The notes beneath the pieces were generated by a model. That model saw nothing but the letters and a program-made list of their open reading frames with translations, had not been told where the DNA came from and did not search any database. This document shows positions 52,056 to 63,784 of a stretch of DNA of 64,000 nucleotides, piece by piece (position 1 is the first letter of the stretch; each line of letters begins with the position of its first letter). Origin of the DNA: G963666705 sp963666705 (GTDB lineage: Bacteria; Pseudomonadota; Alphaproteobacteria; CADEGL01); assembly GCA_963666705.2 (NCBI GenBank), contig CAXXKO010000025.1, positions 124,001 to 188,000 on the forward strand, in the 5' to 3' direction. Position numbers and translations under genes: made by a program.

Positions 52056-53282
52056 ATGCTGTTCGCGCGTTTCCTCGACAAGATCATCCGGCGCGGCACC
52101 CTCGAGGTGATCGACGCCACCGGCCGCAAGCATATCTTCACGGGCACGGAATGGCCGCGCTGCGCCGTCCGCCTCCACGACCGGGCGCTCCACCGCTCCC
52201 TTATCCTGCACCCGCAGCTCGGCCTCGGCGAAGCCTACATGGACGGGCGCCTCACCATCGAGGAGGGCACCATCCACGACTTCCTCGATCTGTGCGGCCG
52301 CAACTTCGCGGTGTTCGGCGAACATCCCATCCAACGCTTCAAGAACCGGCTGAGCACGGCGCTCCGCGGCATCCAGCAGATCAATCCGGTGGGGATCGCC
52401 CAGCGCAACGTCGCCCATCACTACGACCTCTCGGGCAAGCTCTACGACCTGTTCCTCGACGAGGACCGGCAGTACTCCTGCGCCTACTTCGCCAACGGCA
52501 ACGAAAGCCTGGAGGTGGCGCAAGAGAACAAGAAGCGGCACCTGGCCGCGAAGCTCTTGCTCGAGCCCGGCCAGAAGGTGCTCGACATCGGCTCGGGCTG
52601 GGGCGGGCTCGGCCTCTACCTCGCGCGCGCCACGGGTGCCGACGTGACCGGGGTCACGCTCTCGACCGAACAGCACAAGGTCTCGCAAGAACGGGCGCTG
52701 AAGGCCGGGCTCTCCGATCGGGTGCGCTTCCGCCTGCAGGACTACCGCCTGGTGCCCGGGGCCTTCGACCGCATCGTGTCGGTCGGCATGTTCGAGCATG
52801 TGGGCGTGCGCCACTACGGCGAGTTCTTCGCGAAGGTGGAGGAACTCCTGACCGAGGACGGGATCTGTGTCCTGCACTCGATCGGCCACATGGAACGTCC
52901 CTGTGCCACCAACCCCTGGCTCCGCAAGTACATCTTCCCCGGCGGCCATACGCCCGCCATGTCGGAGATGCTGGCGGCGGTCGAGAAGAGCGGCCTCACA
53001 ATCACCGACGTCGAAATCCTGCGCCTCCACTACGCCGAGACCCTCAAGGAATGGTATCGGCGCTTCACGGCCAATCGGGACCAGGTCAAGGAACTCTACG
53101 ACGAGCGCTTCTGCCGCATGTGGGAGTTCTATCTTGCGAGCTCCGAGGCCTCCTTCCGCCACATGGGCCATATGGTGGTCCAGATGCAACTCGCCAAGCG
53201 CCAGGACGCGGCGCCGCTCAGTCGCGACTACATCACCGACTGGGAGCGGGACCACACCGGCCTCTTCGAGTCGGCCGGCTGA
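52056..53282 (+). CDS. cfa: Cyclopropane-fatty-acyl-phospholipid synthase
   Basis: This 408-residue S-adenosylmethionine-dependent enzyme adds a methylene bridge to unsaturated membrane lipids. The SAM motif is VLDIGSGWGGLGLYLA; NVAHHYDLSGKLYDLFLDEDRQYSCAYF and VGMFEHVGVRHY are characteristic. The start at 52056 follows agcggaggcg. The gene sits between rplI and dnaB, which are usually neighbours, so it appears to be a later addition to this cluster. Confidence 0.92.
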   Translation: MLFARFLDKIIRRGTLEVIDATGRKHIFTGTEWPRCAVRLHDRALHRSLILHPQLGLGEAYMDGRLTIEEGTIHDFLDLCGRNFAVFGEHPIQRFKNRLSTALRGIQQINPVGIAQRNVAHHYDLSGKLYDLFLDEDRQYSCAYFANGNESLEVAQENKKRHLAAKLLLEPGQKVLDIGSGWGGLGLYLARATGADVTGVTLSTEQHKVSQERALKAGLSDRVRFRLQDYRLVPGAFDRIVSVGMFEHVGVRHYGEFFAKVEELLTEDGICVLHSIGHMERPCATNPWLRKYIFPGGHTPAMSEMLAAVEKSGLTITDVEILRLHYAETLKEWYRRFTANRDQVKELYDERFCRMWEFYLASSEASFRHMGHMVVQMQLAKRQDAAPLSRDYITDWERDHTGLFESAG

Positions 53283-53380
53283 GGGACTTGTCCCCACAGT
53301 TCCCAGACTGTGTGCGCAATATATGTGAGTCCGGCGAGAATCCGGATGCCGGGCTCGACGCGCCGGGCTAAGTTGCCGTC

Positions 53381-54892
53381 ATGGCGAATGGAATACATAA
53401 CCATAACATTGCCGCGCTGCGCGAGGAGGGGGACGGAGGTACGGGCTACCGCCCGCCGCCGCACAATTTCGAGGCCGAGATGGCGCTCCTTGGGGCTCTC
53501 CTGGCCAACAACCGCGCTTACGAGAAGGTCTCCGAGTTCCTGCGCCCGGAGCACTTCGCCGATCCCGTCCACGGGCGTATCTTCGGAGCCGCCTCGCGCC
53601 TGATCGAGGCCGGCCAGATCGCCGACCCGGTCACCCTCAAGGACTTCTTCGAGCAGGACGGCAGCCTCACGGAGATCGGCGGCACCCAGTACCTCGCCCA
53701 GCTCGCGGGCTCGGTCGTCACCTTCGTCAACGCCGCCGACTACGGCCGCACCATCTACGACCGCCACCTGCGCCGGGAACTGATCGACATCGCCCAGGAC
53801 ATCGCCGAGCGGGCCTACGACTACGACATCGACGAGAATGCCATCCGCCAGATCGAGCATGCGGAGGAGGGCCTGTTCGAGCTCGCCACATCGGGCGAAT
53901 ACGGCGAGGGCTTCCGGACCTTCAAACAAGCCCTGACCGACGCCGTCGAGGTCGCCCAGGCGGCCTACAAGCGCGAGGGGCGGGTGACGGGGGTGAGCAC
54001 CAGCTTCACCGACATCGACGCCCTCCTGGGCGGCATGCACAAGGCGGAGCTCCTGATCATCGCCGGACGCCCGAGCATGGGGAAGACCGCCATTGCCACC
54101 AACATCGCCTTCAACGCGGCCAAGGCGCTGCGCATGGAGAAGGGCGAGGATGGCGAGATGCACCAAGTGGACGGGGCGGTCGTCGGATTCTTCTCGCTCG
54201 AAATGTCGGCCGAGGAGCTGGCGACGCGCATCCTCGCCGAGGAGGCGCGCATCTCGTCCAACAAGATCCGGCGCGGCGAGATGAGCCAGGCGGAGTTCAC
54301 GCGCCTCGTCGATGCCTCGCAAAAGCTAGCCAACGCCCCCTTCTTCATCGACGATACGGCGGCGCTCACCGTCTCGGCCATGCGCACCCGGGCGCGGCGC
54401 CTCAAGCGCCAGCACGGCCTCTCGCTCATCGTCATCGACTACCTCCAGCTCCTGCGCCCGCCCGGCGAGAGCCGCTCCGAGAACCGGGTGCAGGAGATCG
54501 CGGCGATCACCCGCGCGCTCAAGGCGCTGTCCAAGGAGCTCTCGGTCCCGGTCCTCGCCCTCTCCCAGCTCAGCCGCGCGGTCGAGCAGCGCGAGGACAA
54601 GCGCCCGCAGCTCGCCGACCTGAGAGAATCGGGCACCATCGAGCAGGATTCGGACGTGGTGATGTTCGTTTTCCGCAAGGAGTACTACCTGCAGCGCCTC
54701 GAGCCGCCCGAAGGCACGGACAAGCATATGGAGTGGCAGGCCGAGATGGACGAGGTCCACAACATCGCGGAGATCATCGTCGCCAAGCAGCGCAACGGCC
54801 CGGTGGGCACGGCCAAGCTCTACTTCCGGCCCGAGTTCACCCGTTTCGAGAATCTCACGCCGGACGATCATCGGCCGGATGTCAAGCTCTAG
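53381..54892 (+). CDS. dnaB: Replicative DNA helicase DnaB
   Basis: This 503-residue hexameric helicase has an N-terminal domain (PHNFEAEMALLGALLANN) and a RecA-type C-terminal motor with Walker A IAGRPSMGKTA, LSLIVIDYLQLL, LSQLSRAVEQREDKRPQLADLRESG and IVAKQRNGPVGT. A stretch KALRMEKGEDGEMHQVDG near residue 250 is longer than in Escherichia coli, as is common in Alphaproteobacteria. The 3' end overlaps the alr start by 14 bp. Confidence 0.97.
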   Translation: MANGIHNHNIAALREEGDGGTGYRPPPHNFEAEMALLGALLANNRAYEKVSEFLRPEHFADPVHGRIFGAASRLIEAGQIADPVTLKDFFEQDGSLTEIGGTQYLAQLAGSVVTFVNAADYGRTIYDRHLRRELIDIAQDIAERAYDYDIDENAIRQIEHAEEGLFELATSGEYGEGFRTFKQALTDAVEVAQAAYKREGRVTGVSTSFTDIDALLGGMHKAELLIIAGRPSMGKTAIATNIAFNAAKALRMEKGEDGEMHQVDGAVVGFFSLEMSAEELATRILAEEARISSNKIRRGEMSQAEFTRLVDASQKLANAPFFIDDTAALTVSAMRTRARRLKRQHGLSLIVIDYLQLLRPPGESRSENRVQEIAAITRALKALSKELSVPVLALSQLSRAVEQREDKRPQLADLRESGTIEQDSDVVMFVFRKEYYLQRLEPPEGTDKHMEWQAEMDEVHNIAEIIVAKQRNGPVGTAKLYFRPEFTRFENLTPDDHRPDVKL

Positions 54893-56006
54893 CCCGGCGC
54901 AGGCACAGGTGCTCGGCGCCACCGGCTCGGTGCTGACCGTCGACCTCGGCGCCATCGCGGACAACTACCGCCGGCTGCGGCGGGTGCTGGGCGGTGTCGA
55001 TTGCGCGGCCGTGGTCAAGGCGGACGCCTACGGGCTCGGGGTCGAGCGCGTCGCGCCGGCGCTCGCGCGCGCCGGCTGCCACGTCTTCTTCGTGGCCCAT
55101 GGCGAGGAAGGCATCACATTGCGAGCCATCCTGCCGGAAGCGGAGATCTTCATCCTCAACGGCGCCCTGCCCGGCGCCGAGCCGATGTTCGCCGAGCACC
55201 GGCTCGCACCCGTCCTCAACTCCCTCGGCGCGATCGAGGCCTGGGCGGCCTTCGGCGCCGCCCACGGGCCGCTGCCGGCCGCCCTCCATATCGATACGGG
55301 CATGTCCCGGCTCGGCCTGCCCCCGGACGAGCTCGACCGCCTCGCCGAGGAGCCGGCGCGCCTCGACCGCATCGACCTGCGCTACATCATGAGTCACCTG
55401 GCCTGCGCCGAGGAAGCCGGGAGCCCCATGAACGCGGCCCAGCGCGCCGAGCTCGAGGCGGCCCGCGGGCGCCTGCCGCCCAAGCCGGTGAGCTTCGCCA
55501 ATTCCGCCGGGATATTCCTCGGCCCCAGTTACCACTTCGACCTCGGCCGCCCAGGGGTCGCCCTTTACGGCGCCAACCCGACGCCGGGACGCGCGAGCCC
55601 CATGGCGCACGTCGTCACGCTCCAAAGTCCTATCCTGCAGCTACGTGAGATTGACCCGCCCCGGGCCGTTGGCTACGGTGCGGCGCACCGGGCCCGGGGG
55701 CACGCGCTGATCGCCACGGTTCCGGTGGGTTACGCCGACGGCTATCTGCGTTCGGCGAGTGGCCGCGGCCGGTGCCGTATCGCCGGCCGTGAGGTTCCCG
55801 TGGTGGGGCGCGTCTCGATGGACCTGATTACCCTCGATGTGACGGACCTTCCCCCCGGCCTGGCCCGGCCGGGCGCGGTCGTGGACCTCGTCGACAGCGA
55901 CCATACGATCGACTCGCTCGCCGAGGAGGCCGGGACGATCGCCTACGAAATACTCACCAGCCTGGGCCGGCGCTACGCCCGCCGCTACCTGGCCGGAGAC
56001 GCCTGA
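54879..56006 (+). CDS. alr: Alanine racemase (canonical)
   Basis: This 375-residue PLP enzyme makes D-alanine for peptidoglycan. All expected active-site residues are present: Lys47 (AVVKADAYGLG), Arg224 (GRPGVALYG), the catalytic Tyr266 (VGYGAAH), Tyr285 (VPVGYADGYLR) and the RVSMD motif. This contrasts with the altered relative encoded at 21328-22467. The start at 54879 lies inside the end of dnaB. Confidence 0.95.
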   Translation: MSSSSPAQAQVLGATGSVLTVDLGAIADNYRRLRRVLGGVDCAAVVKADAYGLGVERVAPALARAGCHVFFVAHGEEGITLRAILPEAEIFILNGALPGAEPMFAEHRLAPVLNSLGAIEAWAAFGAAHGPLPAALHIDTGMSRLGLPPDELDRLAEEPARLDRIDLRYIMSHLACAEEAGSPMNAAQRAELEAARGRLPPKPVSFANSAGIFLGPSYHFDLGRPGVALYGANPTPGRASPMAHVVTLQSPILQLREIDPPRAVGYGAAHRARGHALIATVPVGYADGYLRSASGRGRCRIAGREVPVVGRVSMDLITLDVTDLPPGLARPGAVVDLVDSDHTIDSLAEEAGTIAYEILTSLGRRYARRYLAGDA

Positions 56007-56010
56007 GCCG

Positions 56011-56784
56011 ATGCCCATCCTGGCGCCGATCGGGCGCGTCCTCATCGGCCTGCTCGAGGTGACGGGACGCCTGAGCAGCTTCGCCGCCGCCGGTGTCTGG
56101 CACAGCGTGCGGCCGCCGTTCTTCCCCCGCCTGATTGTCCGCCAGATGGTCGAGATCGGCTATTACTCGCTGCCCGTCGTGGGGCTGACGGCGATCTTCA
56201 CGGGCATGGTGCTAGCGCTGCAGAGCTACACCGGGTTCTCGCGTTTTAATGCCGAATCGGCGATCGCAGCGGTTGTCGTCCTGTCGATGACGCGAGAATT
56301 GGGGCCGGTGCTGGCCGGCCTCATGGTGGCGGGGCGCATCGGCGCCGCCATGGCCGCGGAGATCGGCACCATGCGCGTGACGGAGCAGATCGACGCCCTC
56401 TCCACCCTCTCGACCAACCCCTTCAAATACCTGGTCGCCCCGCGCCTCATCGCCGGCCTCCTGATGATGCCCTGTCTGGTGCTCGTGGCCGACATCATCG
56501 GCGTCTTCGGCGGCTACCTCATCAGCGTCTACAAGCTCGGCTTCAACCCGGCCAGCTACATGAAGCTGACCTGGAACTTCATGGAGACCCTCGACGTGGT
56601 CTCGGGCCTGGTCAAGGCTGCCGTCTTCGGCTTCCTGGTGGCGCTCATGGGCTGCTACCATGGCTACAACTCCGAGGGCGGCGCCCAGGGCGTGGGCCAG
56701 GCGACCACCAACGCCGTGGTCTCGGCCTCGATCCTGATCCTCTCTTTCAACTACGTCATCACATCCCTCTTCTTCGGCTCATGA
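56011..56784 (+). CDS. mlaE: MlaE-type phospholipid ABC transporter permease
   Basis: This 257-residue permease of the MlaE/YrbE family has membrane helices and the family blocks VGLTAIFTGMVLALQSYTG, LGPVLAGLMVAGRIGAAMAAEIGTMRVTEQIDAL and GCYHGYNSEGGAQGVGQATT. It moves lipids between the membranes. It lies 4 bp after alr and overlaps mlaF. No MlaD-type substrate-binding gene follows, so that component must be encoded elsewhere. Confidence 0.93.
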   Translation: MPILAPIGRVLIGLLEVTGRLSSFAAAGVWHSVRPPFFPRLIVRQMVEIGYYSLPVVGLTAIFTGMVLALQSYTGFSRFNAESAIAAVVVLSMTRELGPVLAGLMVAGRIGAAMAAEIGTMRVTEQIDALSTLSTNPFKYLVAPRLIAGLLMMPCLVLVADIIGVFGGYLISVYKLGFNPASYMKLTWNFMETLDVVSGLVKAAVFGFLVALMGCYHGYNSEGGAQGVGQATTNAVVSASILILSFNYVITSLFFGS

Positions 56785-57557
56785 ACGCTTCCCCCCCCAA
56801 GATCCGCATCCGCAACCTGCACAAGCGCTTCGAGAGCAACATCGTGCTCGACGGGCTCGACCTCGACGTGGGCGTTGGCGAATCGGTGGTCGTTATCGGC
56901 GGCTCCGGCACGGGCAAATCGGTGCTGCTCAAATGCATCCTCGGCCTGCTCGACCCGGAAGAAGGCAGCATCGAGATCGACGGCGAGGAGGTCGTCGGCA
57001 TGGGCGCGCGCGACCGGGAGCGGATCTTGCGCAAGTTCGGCATGCTGTTCCAGGGTGGTGCCCTGTTCGACAGCCTTTCCGTGTGGGAGAATACGGCCTT
57101 CGCCCTCATCCAGGCCCTCGACAAGCCGCGCGAGGAGGCGAAGGAGATCGCGCTTCGCAAGCTCGGCCAGGTGGGACTGGGGGCCGATGTCGGCGAGCTC
57201 TTTCCGGCCGAGCTCTCGGGCGGCATGAAGAAACGCGTCGGCCTCGCCCGCGCCATCGCCACCGACCCGGAGATCATCTTCTTCGACGAGCCCACGACCG
57301 GGCTCGACCCGATCATGGGCGACGTAATCAACGACCTCATCATCGAGTGCGTGCGGGAGCTGGGCGCGACGGCCCTCTCGATCACCCACGACATGGCGAG
57401 CGCACGCAAGATCGCCGACCGTATTGCCATGCTCTACAAGGGCAAGATCGTCTGGGCGGGCGCCACCGCGGGGATTGACGATTCCGGCAACGACTTCGTG
57501 GACCAGTTCATACACGGCAAGGCGGAAGGCCCCATCCAGATGGAGCTGCGCCGTTGA
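56781..57557 (+). CDS. mlaF: MlaF-type phospholipid ABC transporter ATPase
   Basis: This 258-residue ATPase has Walker A GGSGTGKSVLLK, signature LSGGMKKRVGLARAIA, Walker B IIFFDEPTTGLDP and the switch His in SITHDM. It overlaps mlaE by four bases (ATGA), so the two are translated together. It powers the same lipid transporter. Confidence 0.95.
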   Translation: MNASPPKIRIRNLHKRFESNIVLDGLDLDVGVGESVVVIGGSGTGKSVLLKCILGLLDPEEGSIEIDGEEVVGMGARDRERILRKFGMLFQGGALFDSLSVWENTAFALIQALDKPREEAKEIALRKLGQVGLGADVGELFPAELSGGMKKRVGLARAIATDPEIIFFDEPTTGLDPIMGDVINDLIIECVRELGATALSITHDMASARKIADRIAMLYKGKIVWAGATAGIDDSGNDFVDQFIHGKAEGPIQMELRR

Positions 57558-57604
57558 GGGACGCGAAACCAGCCCCCCTCCCGGCCACGGGAACGGCGCG
57601 CTAG

Positions 57605-59041
<1,437 letters not shown>

Positions 59042-59047
59042 CGCGCC

Positions 59048-59719
59048 ATGGAAGGTCTGCCCTTCACGCTCACGGACCTGGCGATCCTCGCGGTCGTCGT
59101 GGTCTCCGGCCTGCTCGCGCTCAGCCGCGGCTTCGTGCGCGAGGTCTTTGCCCTCGCCACATGGCTCGGCGCGGGCCTCGCCACCCTCTACGGCTTTCCC
59201 TATTTGAAATCATATCCCCATCAGATCATCCCGATTCCCTGGGCCGCAGACGCGGCGACGGCCTTGGGGTTGTTCCTGGCCGCTTTCATCGTCATATCCC
59301 TCATGAGCCGGCCGATCACGGGGCGCGTGCGGAAGAGCGATTTCCGCGGCCTCGACCGCTCGCTCGGCTTCTTCTTTGGTCTCCTGCGCGGGGTGGTATT
59401 GGTCTCGCTCGCCTATCTGCTCATGACGTGGATCTGGCCGGCCGAGGAGCAGCCCCAATGGGTCCGCGAGGCGCGGGCGCTGCCCTATGTCGCCCAGGGC
59501 GCGGCGCTCATCCGCTCCCTCGTGCCCCCAGAAGCGGCGGAGGCGGGGGCCCAGGCGGTCGGAGAGGCCGGCGAGGCGGTGCGCCAGGGCATCGAAAGTG
59601 GCCAGGCGATTCAGGATCTCACCAGCCCGTCCGCGGACGGCGGGGCCGAGGAAGAGCCTTCGGGCTACGACAACAAGGAGCGGCGGGAGATGAACCGCTT
59701 GTTCGAGAGCAATCAGTAG
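59048..59719 (+). CDS. cvpA: CvpA-family membrane protein
   Basis: This is a 223-residue protein with about four transmembrane helices in the first 130 residues (DLAILAVVVVSGLLALSRGFVREVF is the family opening) and a soluble acidic tail. It starts 7 bp after radA and precedes purF, the arrangement that gave the family its link to colicin V production. Its molecular role is not established. Confidence 0.92.
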   Translation: MEGLPFTLTDLAILAVVVVSGLLALSRGFVREVFALATWLGAGLATLYGFPYLKSYPHQIIPIPWAADAATALGLFLAAFIVISLMSRPITGRVRKSDFRGLDRSLGFFFGLLRGVVLVSLAYLLMTWIWPAEEQPQWVREARALPYVAQGAALIRSLVPPEAAEAGAQAVGEAGEAVRQGIESGQAIQDLTSPSADGGAEEEPSGYDNKERREMNRLFESNQ

Positions 59720-59738
59720 TCGGAAGGGGCCGCGCGCG

Positions 59739-61175
59739 ATGCTGACCACACATCCGTTCGACGACGACAAGCTGCACGAGGAGTGTGGCGTCTTCGCCGT
59801 ATTCGACCATCCCGACGCCGCCGCGCTCACGGCCCTCGGCCTGCACGCACTCCAGCATCGCGGCCAGGAGGCCGCCGGCATCGTCGCCTTCGACGGCGAG
59901 CAGTTCCACAGCCACCGCGCCCTCGGCCGGGTGGGTGACATCTTCGGCGCCGAGGAGGTCATGCGACGCTTGGCGGGCACCATGGCCGTCGGCCACACGC
60001 GTTATTCGACGACCGGCGACACCATCGTGCGCAACGTCCAGCCCCTCTTCGTCGACTACGCCTTCGGCGGCCTCGCCATCGGCCATAACGGCAACCTGAC
60101 CAACGCCATTACCCTGCGCCGGGAGCTCGCCCTCAGGGGCTCGATCTTCCATTCGACGACGGATACGGAGGTGATCTCGCACCTCGTGGCCACCAGTTCC
60201 CAGAACAGCCTCATCGACCGGCTGGTCGACGCCCTGCAACAGGTCGAGGGCGCCTATTCCCTGGTCGCCATGAGCCGCCACAAGATCATGGGCGTGCGCG
60301 ACCCCATGGGAGTACGCCCGCTCGTGCTCGGCCATCTCGACGGCGCCCATATCCTGGCCAGCGAGACCTGTGCGCTGGACATCATCGGCGCCGAGTTCGT
60401 GCGCGACGTCGCACCCGGCGAACTGGTGGTGATCGACACCGACGGCGTTCACATCCTGCGGCCCTTCCAGCCCGTGCAGGAGCGCTTCTGCGTCTTCGAG
60501 TACATCTATTTCGCCCGCCCCGACAGCGTGGTCGAGGGCACGGGCGTCTACGATGCCCGCAAGCGCATCGGCGCCGAGCTGGCGCGTGAATCGGGCGTTC
60601 CCGCGGACGTCGTGGTGCCGGTGCCGGATTCGGGCGTGCCCGCGGCCCTCGGCTATGCCGCCCAGGCGGGCATTCCCTTCGAGTACGGCATCATCCGCAA
60701 CCATTATATCGGACGCACCTTCATCGAGCCCGAGGATCACATCCGCCACTTGGGCGTGCGCCTCAAGCACAACGCGAACCGGGCCCAGATCGCCGGCCGG
60801 CGGGTCGTCCTGGTGGACGACAGCATCGTGCGCGGCACCACCTCGAAGAAGATCGTCGAGATGCTCCGCCGGGCGGGTGCGCGGGAGGTCCATATGCGCA
60901 TATCGAGCCCGCCCACGACCCATTCCTGCTTCTACGGCATCGATACGCCGGAGCGCGAGCAGCTCCTCGCCGCCCGGCACAGTATCGAGGAGATGGCGCG
61001 GCTGATCGATGTCGACAGCCTCGCCTACCTCTCGCTCGACGGCCTCTACAAGGCACTCGGCGGAGAGCCCCGGTTCTGCGACGCGTGCTTCACGGGGAAT
61101 TACCCGACGGCGCTCATCGACCGCAACGACGGCGGCGAGCCGGCCCAGCTCTCCCTCCTCACCGAGATCGCCTGA
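59739..61175 (+). CDS. purF: Amidophosphoribosyltransferase
   Basis: This 478-residue enzyme makes phosphoribosylamine, the first step of purine synthesis. After a short propeptide the nucleophile Cys16 opens the glutaminase domain (EECGVFAVFDHP, HRGQEAAGI, GHNGNLTN). The PRPP-binding loop is RVVLVDDSIVRGTTSKK, and the typical SPPTTHSCFYGIDTP follows. The start at 59739 fits the propeptide length usual for the family. Confidence 0.97.
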   Translation: MLTTHPFDDDKLHEECGVFAVFDHPDAAALTALGLHALQHRGQEAAGIVAFDGEQFHSHRALGRVGDIFGAEEVMRRLAGTMAVGHTRYSTTGDTIVRNVQPLFVDYAFGGLAIGHNGNLTNAITLRRELALRGSIFHSTTDTEVISHLVATSSQNSLIDRLVDALQQVEGAYSLVAMSRHKIMGVRDPMGVRPLVLGHLDGAHILASETCALDIIGAEFVRDVAPGELVVIDTDGVHILRPFQPVQERFCVFEYIYFARPDSVVEGTGVYDARKRIGAELARESGVPADVVVPVPDSGVPAALGYAAQAGIPFEYGIIRNHYIGRTFIEPEDHIRHLGVRLKHNANRAQIAGRRVVLVDDSIVRGTTSKKIVEMLRRAGAREVHMRISSPPTTHSCFYGIDTPEREQLLAARHSIEEMARLIDVDSLAYLSLDGLYKALGGEPRFCDACFTGNYPTALIDRNDGGEPAQLSLLTEIA

Positions 61176-61180
61176 GAGGG

Positions 61181-61885
61181 ATGGGCCGGCTCGAAGGGCG
61201 CATTGCGCTCGTCACCGGCGCCTCGCGCGGGATCGGTGCGGCCGTGGCCCGGCGCTACGCGCGCGAGGGCGCGCGGCTGGTCCTGCTCGCGCGCACTCAA
61301 GGTGGGCTCGAGGCGCTGGACGACCAGATCCGCGGCATGGGCGGCGAGGCCACGCTCGTGCCCCTCGACATCACCGATTCGGACGCGCTCGACCGCTTGG
61401 GCGCGGCACTCTTCGAGCGCCATGGCCGGCTCGACGTGCTGGTCGGCAACGCCGGCACCCTCGGCACCCTGAGCCCCGTCTCCCATATCGAGCCCGACGA
61501 CTGGCGCAAGGTTCTCGACGTCAACCTGACCGCCAACTGGCGCCTCGTGCGCAGCCTCGACCCCCTGCTGCGGGCCTCGGACGCCGGGCGCGCGATCTTC
61601 GTGAGCTCGGGCGTGGCCGGGTTCGTGAAGCCCTATTGGGGCGCCTACGCGGTCAGCAAGGCGGCGCTCGAGATGATGGTGAAGGTCTATGCCGCCGAGA
61701 CCGCGCGCACCGGCGTGCGCGCCAACCTCATCGACCCGGGCGCGGTGCGCACGACCATGCGCGCCGAGGCCTTCCCCGGCGAGGACCCCGCGACCCTGCC
61801 GGAGCCGGACGCCATCACCGACCTCTTCGTCGCGCTCGCCGAGACCGCATGCGAGCGGACGGGCGAAGTCGTGCGGGCCTATTGA
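61181..61885 (+). CDS. SDR-family oxidoreductase
   Basis: This 234-residue short-chain dehydrogenase has TGASRGIGAAVA, NAGTLG, the catalytic Ser in FVSSGVAG, and YAVSK. It begins 5 bp after the purF stop with gagaggg as ribosome site, so it is in the same operon. A short SDR at this position behind purF is common in Alphaproteobacteria. The substrate is unknown. The 3' end overlaps the convergent kinase gene by 7 bp. Confidence 0.9.
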   Translation: MGRLEGRIALVTGASRGIGAAVARRYAREGARLVLLARTQGGLEALDDQIRGMGGEATLVPLDITDSDALDRLGAALFERHGRLDVLVGNAGTLGTLSPVSHIEPDDWRKVLDVNLTANWRLVRSLDPLLRASDAGRAIFVSSGVAGFVKPYWGAYAVSKAALEMMVKVYAAETARTGVRANLIDPGAVRTTMRAEAFPGEDPATLPEPDAITDLFVALAETACERTGEVVRAY

Positions 61886-63698
61886 TTCGGAGACAAGTCG
61901 GCCGGTAGCTCGAACGCGACCTCGGTCCCGACGCCGACCTCGCTCTTGACCGAGAGCGTGCCGCCGAGCAGCTCGACATACTTGGCCGATAGGGGCAGAC
62001 CCAGGCCCATGCCGTCACGGGCACGCGATACCAGGACATCGCCCCGCGCGAAGGGCGCGGTGACGTTGGGGAGCTCCTCCTCCCGCACACCGATTCCCGT
62101 ATCACTGATGCGAAAGCGCATGGGCGCACCGGGTGCCATGCCCGCCTCGAGCGTCACCACGCCGCCCTCGGAGGTGTATTTGACCGCGTTGGACAAGAGG
62201 TTGAGGAGAACCTGGCGCAACTTGGCCTCATCGGTCCATACGACCGGCGAGTCGAAGCTCAAGCGGCTCTCGAGGCGAATACCATTGGCCTCGGCCGACT
62301 CGCGCGCCACGCGCAGGGCCGATTCGATCGTCTCGGCGATCTTCACCTCCCCGACATCGACCTTGAGCGACCCCGACTCGGCGTTCGACAGGGTCAGCAC
62401 GTCGTCGACCATCGTCAAGAGGTGCATGGCCGAGTGGTGGATGTCCCCGGCGTAACCCTGATAGCTCTCGTTGCCGATGGGCCCGAAGGTCTCGTTCTTC
62501 ATGAGCTCGGAGAAACCGACGATGGCGTTGAGGGGCGTCCGGGTCTCGTGGCTCATATGGGCGAGGAAAGCGGTCTTGGCCCTGTTGGCGGCCTCGGCGC
62601 GGTCGAGCGCATCGGATAGGGCGTCATTCTTGCGCGTCACATCCTTGACCATCGTGTTGAAGGCCTCGGTCAGCTCGCGCAGCTCGCGGGGGGCCCGACG
62701 CGGCGGATTTTCGACCTTGTGCGGCAGGCGATCGCCAGCACTGCCCCCGGCGGCCAGCACGACCGCATGGATCGGCCGCGCGAGGTAGCCGGCAAGCCAC
62801 CAGCTTACCACCGCGACGAGGGCGATGCCGCCGACGATGATGGCGATGGCGCGGTCCGCGCCACTGCCGCCCGCTCCTCGAGCTCCGACATAGGCTGGGG
62901 CACCATGGCGCCCCAGCCTATGCCAGGCACGACCGTATATCCCGCGATCATGTCCGACTCGGTCGCGGGGGAATAGAAAACGGTCACGCCACTGCCGCCC
63001 TCTATCATTGCGGCGACAGGCTTGACGGCGGAAATGTCCTTCATGGTGGCGCGCCAATCGGGATTGGGGTGGCCGATGACCCGGCCTTGCCTATCGACGA
63101 CGGCGGCGTGGCCGCGGCGGCCGAAGGTGATTGCTTCCTGGCTCTCGACCAGGTAGGCGGTCGAAATCGCGCCAAGCGCGTATCCGCCCCCCGCGAGAGC
63201 CAAGGCCAGATAGATGTGCGGGTTGCCCCCCGGGCCGGCCAGCGCGTCGCTGATCGCGACGTCGCCTGGCGTCTTGCGGGCCTCGGCCAGCACCGGGGCG
63301 AGCCGCGCCATCATCGCCTCGGGCAAGTGCTCGCCGGGCAACTCGCCGGCGACGTCGATGCAGGATTGGACCGTCCCGTCCCCTGAGATGGTACAGATAT
63401 GCTTGAAGTGCAGGGACCCGAGAAGACCGATGACCGGCTCGCGGGGTACCTTCCCGTGCGCGACAGCCATGCGAAAAACCGCCTCGGCATCGATCATGTA
63501 ACGCGAAATGGCGCGCGCCAGGTTCCGCGCCAGCAACAGGTGCATGTCGCGCACGGATTCGACCTCATTCTCGAGCGCCGACTGCTGCACCCAAACACCG
63601 AGCAGAGCCACGGGCACGGCCGAGATCAGCGTAAAGCTCAGGAACAGGATATGATGCAGCGTAAGCCGCGTGCGCGGCCGAGCCGCGGGACCGGACAT
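61879..63698 (-). pseudogene. Membrane sensor histidine kinase, frameshifted
   Basis: Frame 1 (63698 to about 62860) encodes an N-terminal helix (LTLHHILFLSFTLISAVPVALLG) and a periplasmic Cache-like sensor domain. Frame 2 encodes a second helix (AIAIIVGGIALVAVVSWWLAG), HAMP, HisKA with the phosphorylated His (AHMSHETRTPLNAIVGFSELM) and the ATPase domain (LLSNAVKYTSEGG, DTGIGV, DGMGLGLPLS). They join if one base is restored near 62850-62880 (total 1820 bp). Either a one-base deletion inactivates the gene or this is a sequencing error. No response regulator gene is next to it. Confidence 0.8.
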
Positions 63699-63784
63699 CG
63701 TTTATTTGCCCCATCTATTTGTACCCAGCACCGAGGATAGCACGGCCGGCGGAAAATCCCCTCCCCTGTCCGCCGCCACCAGTC

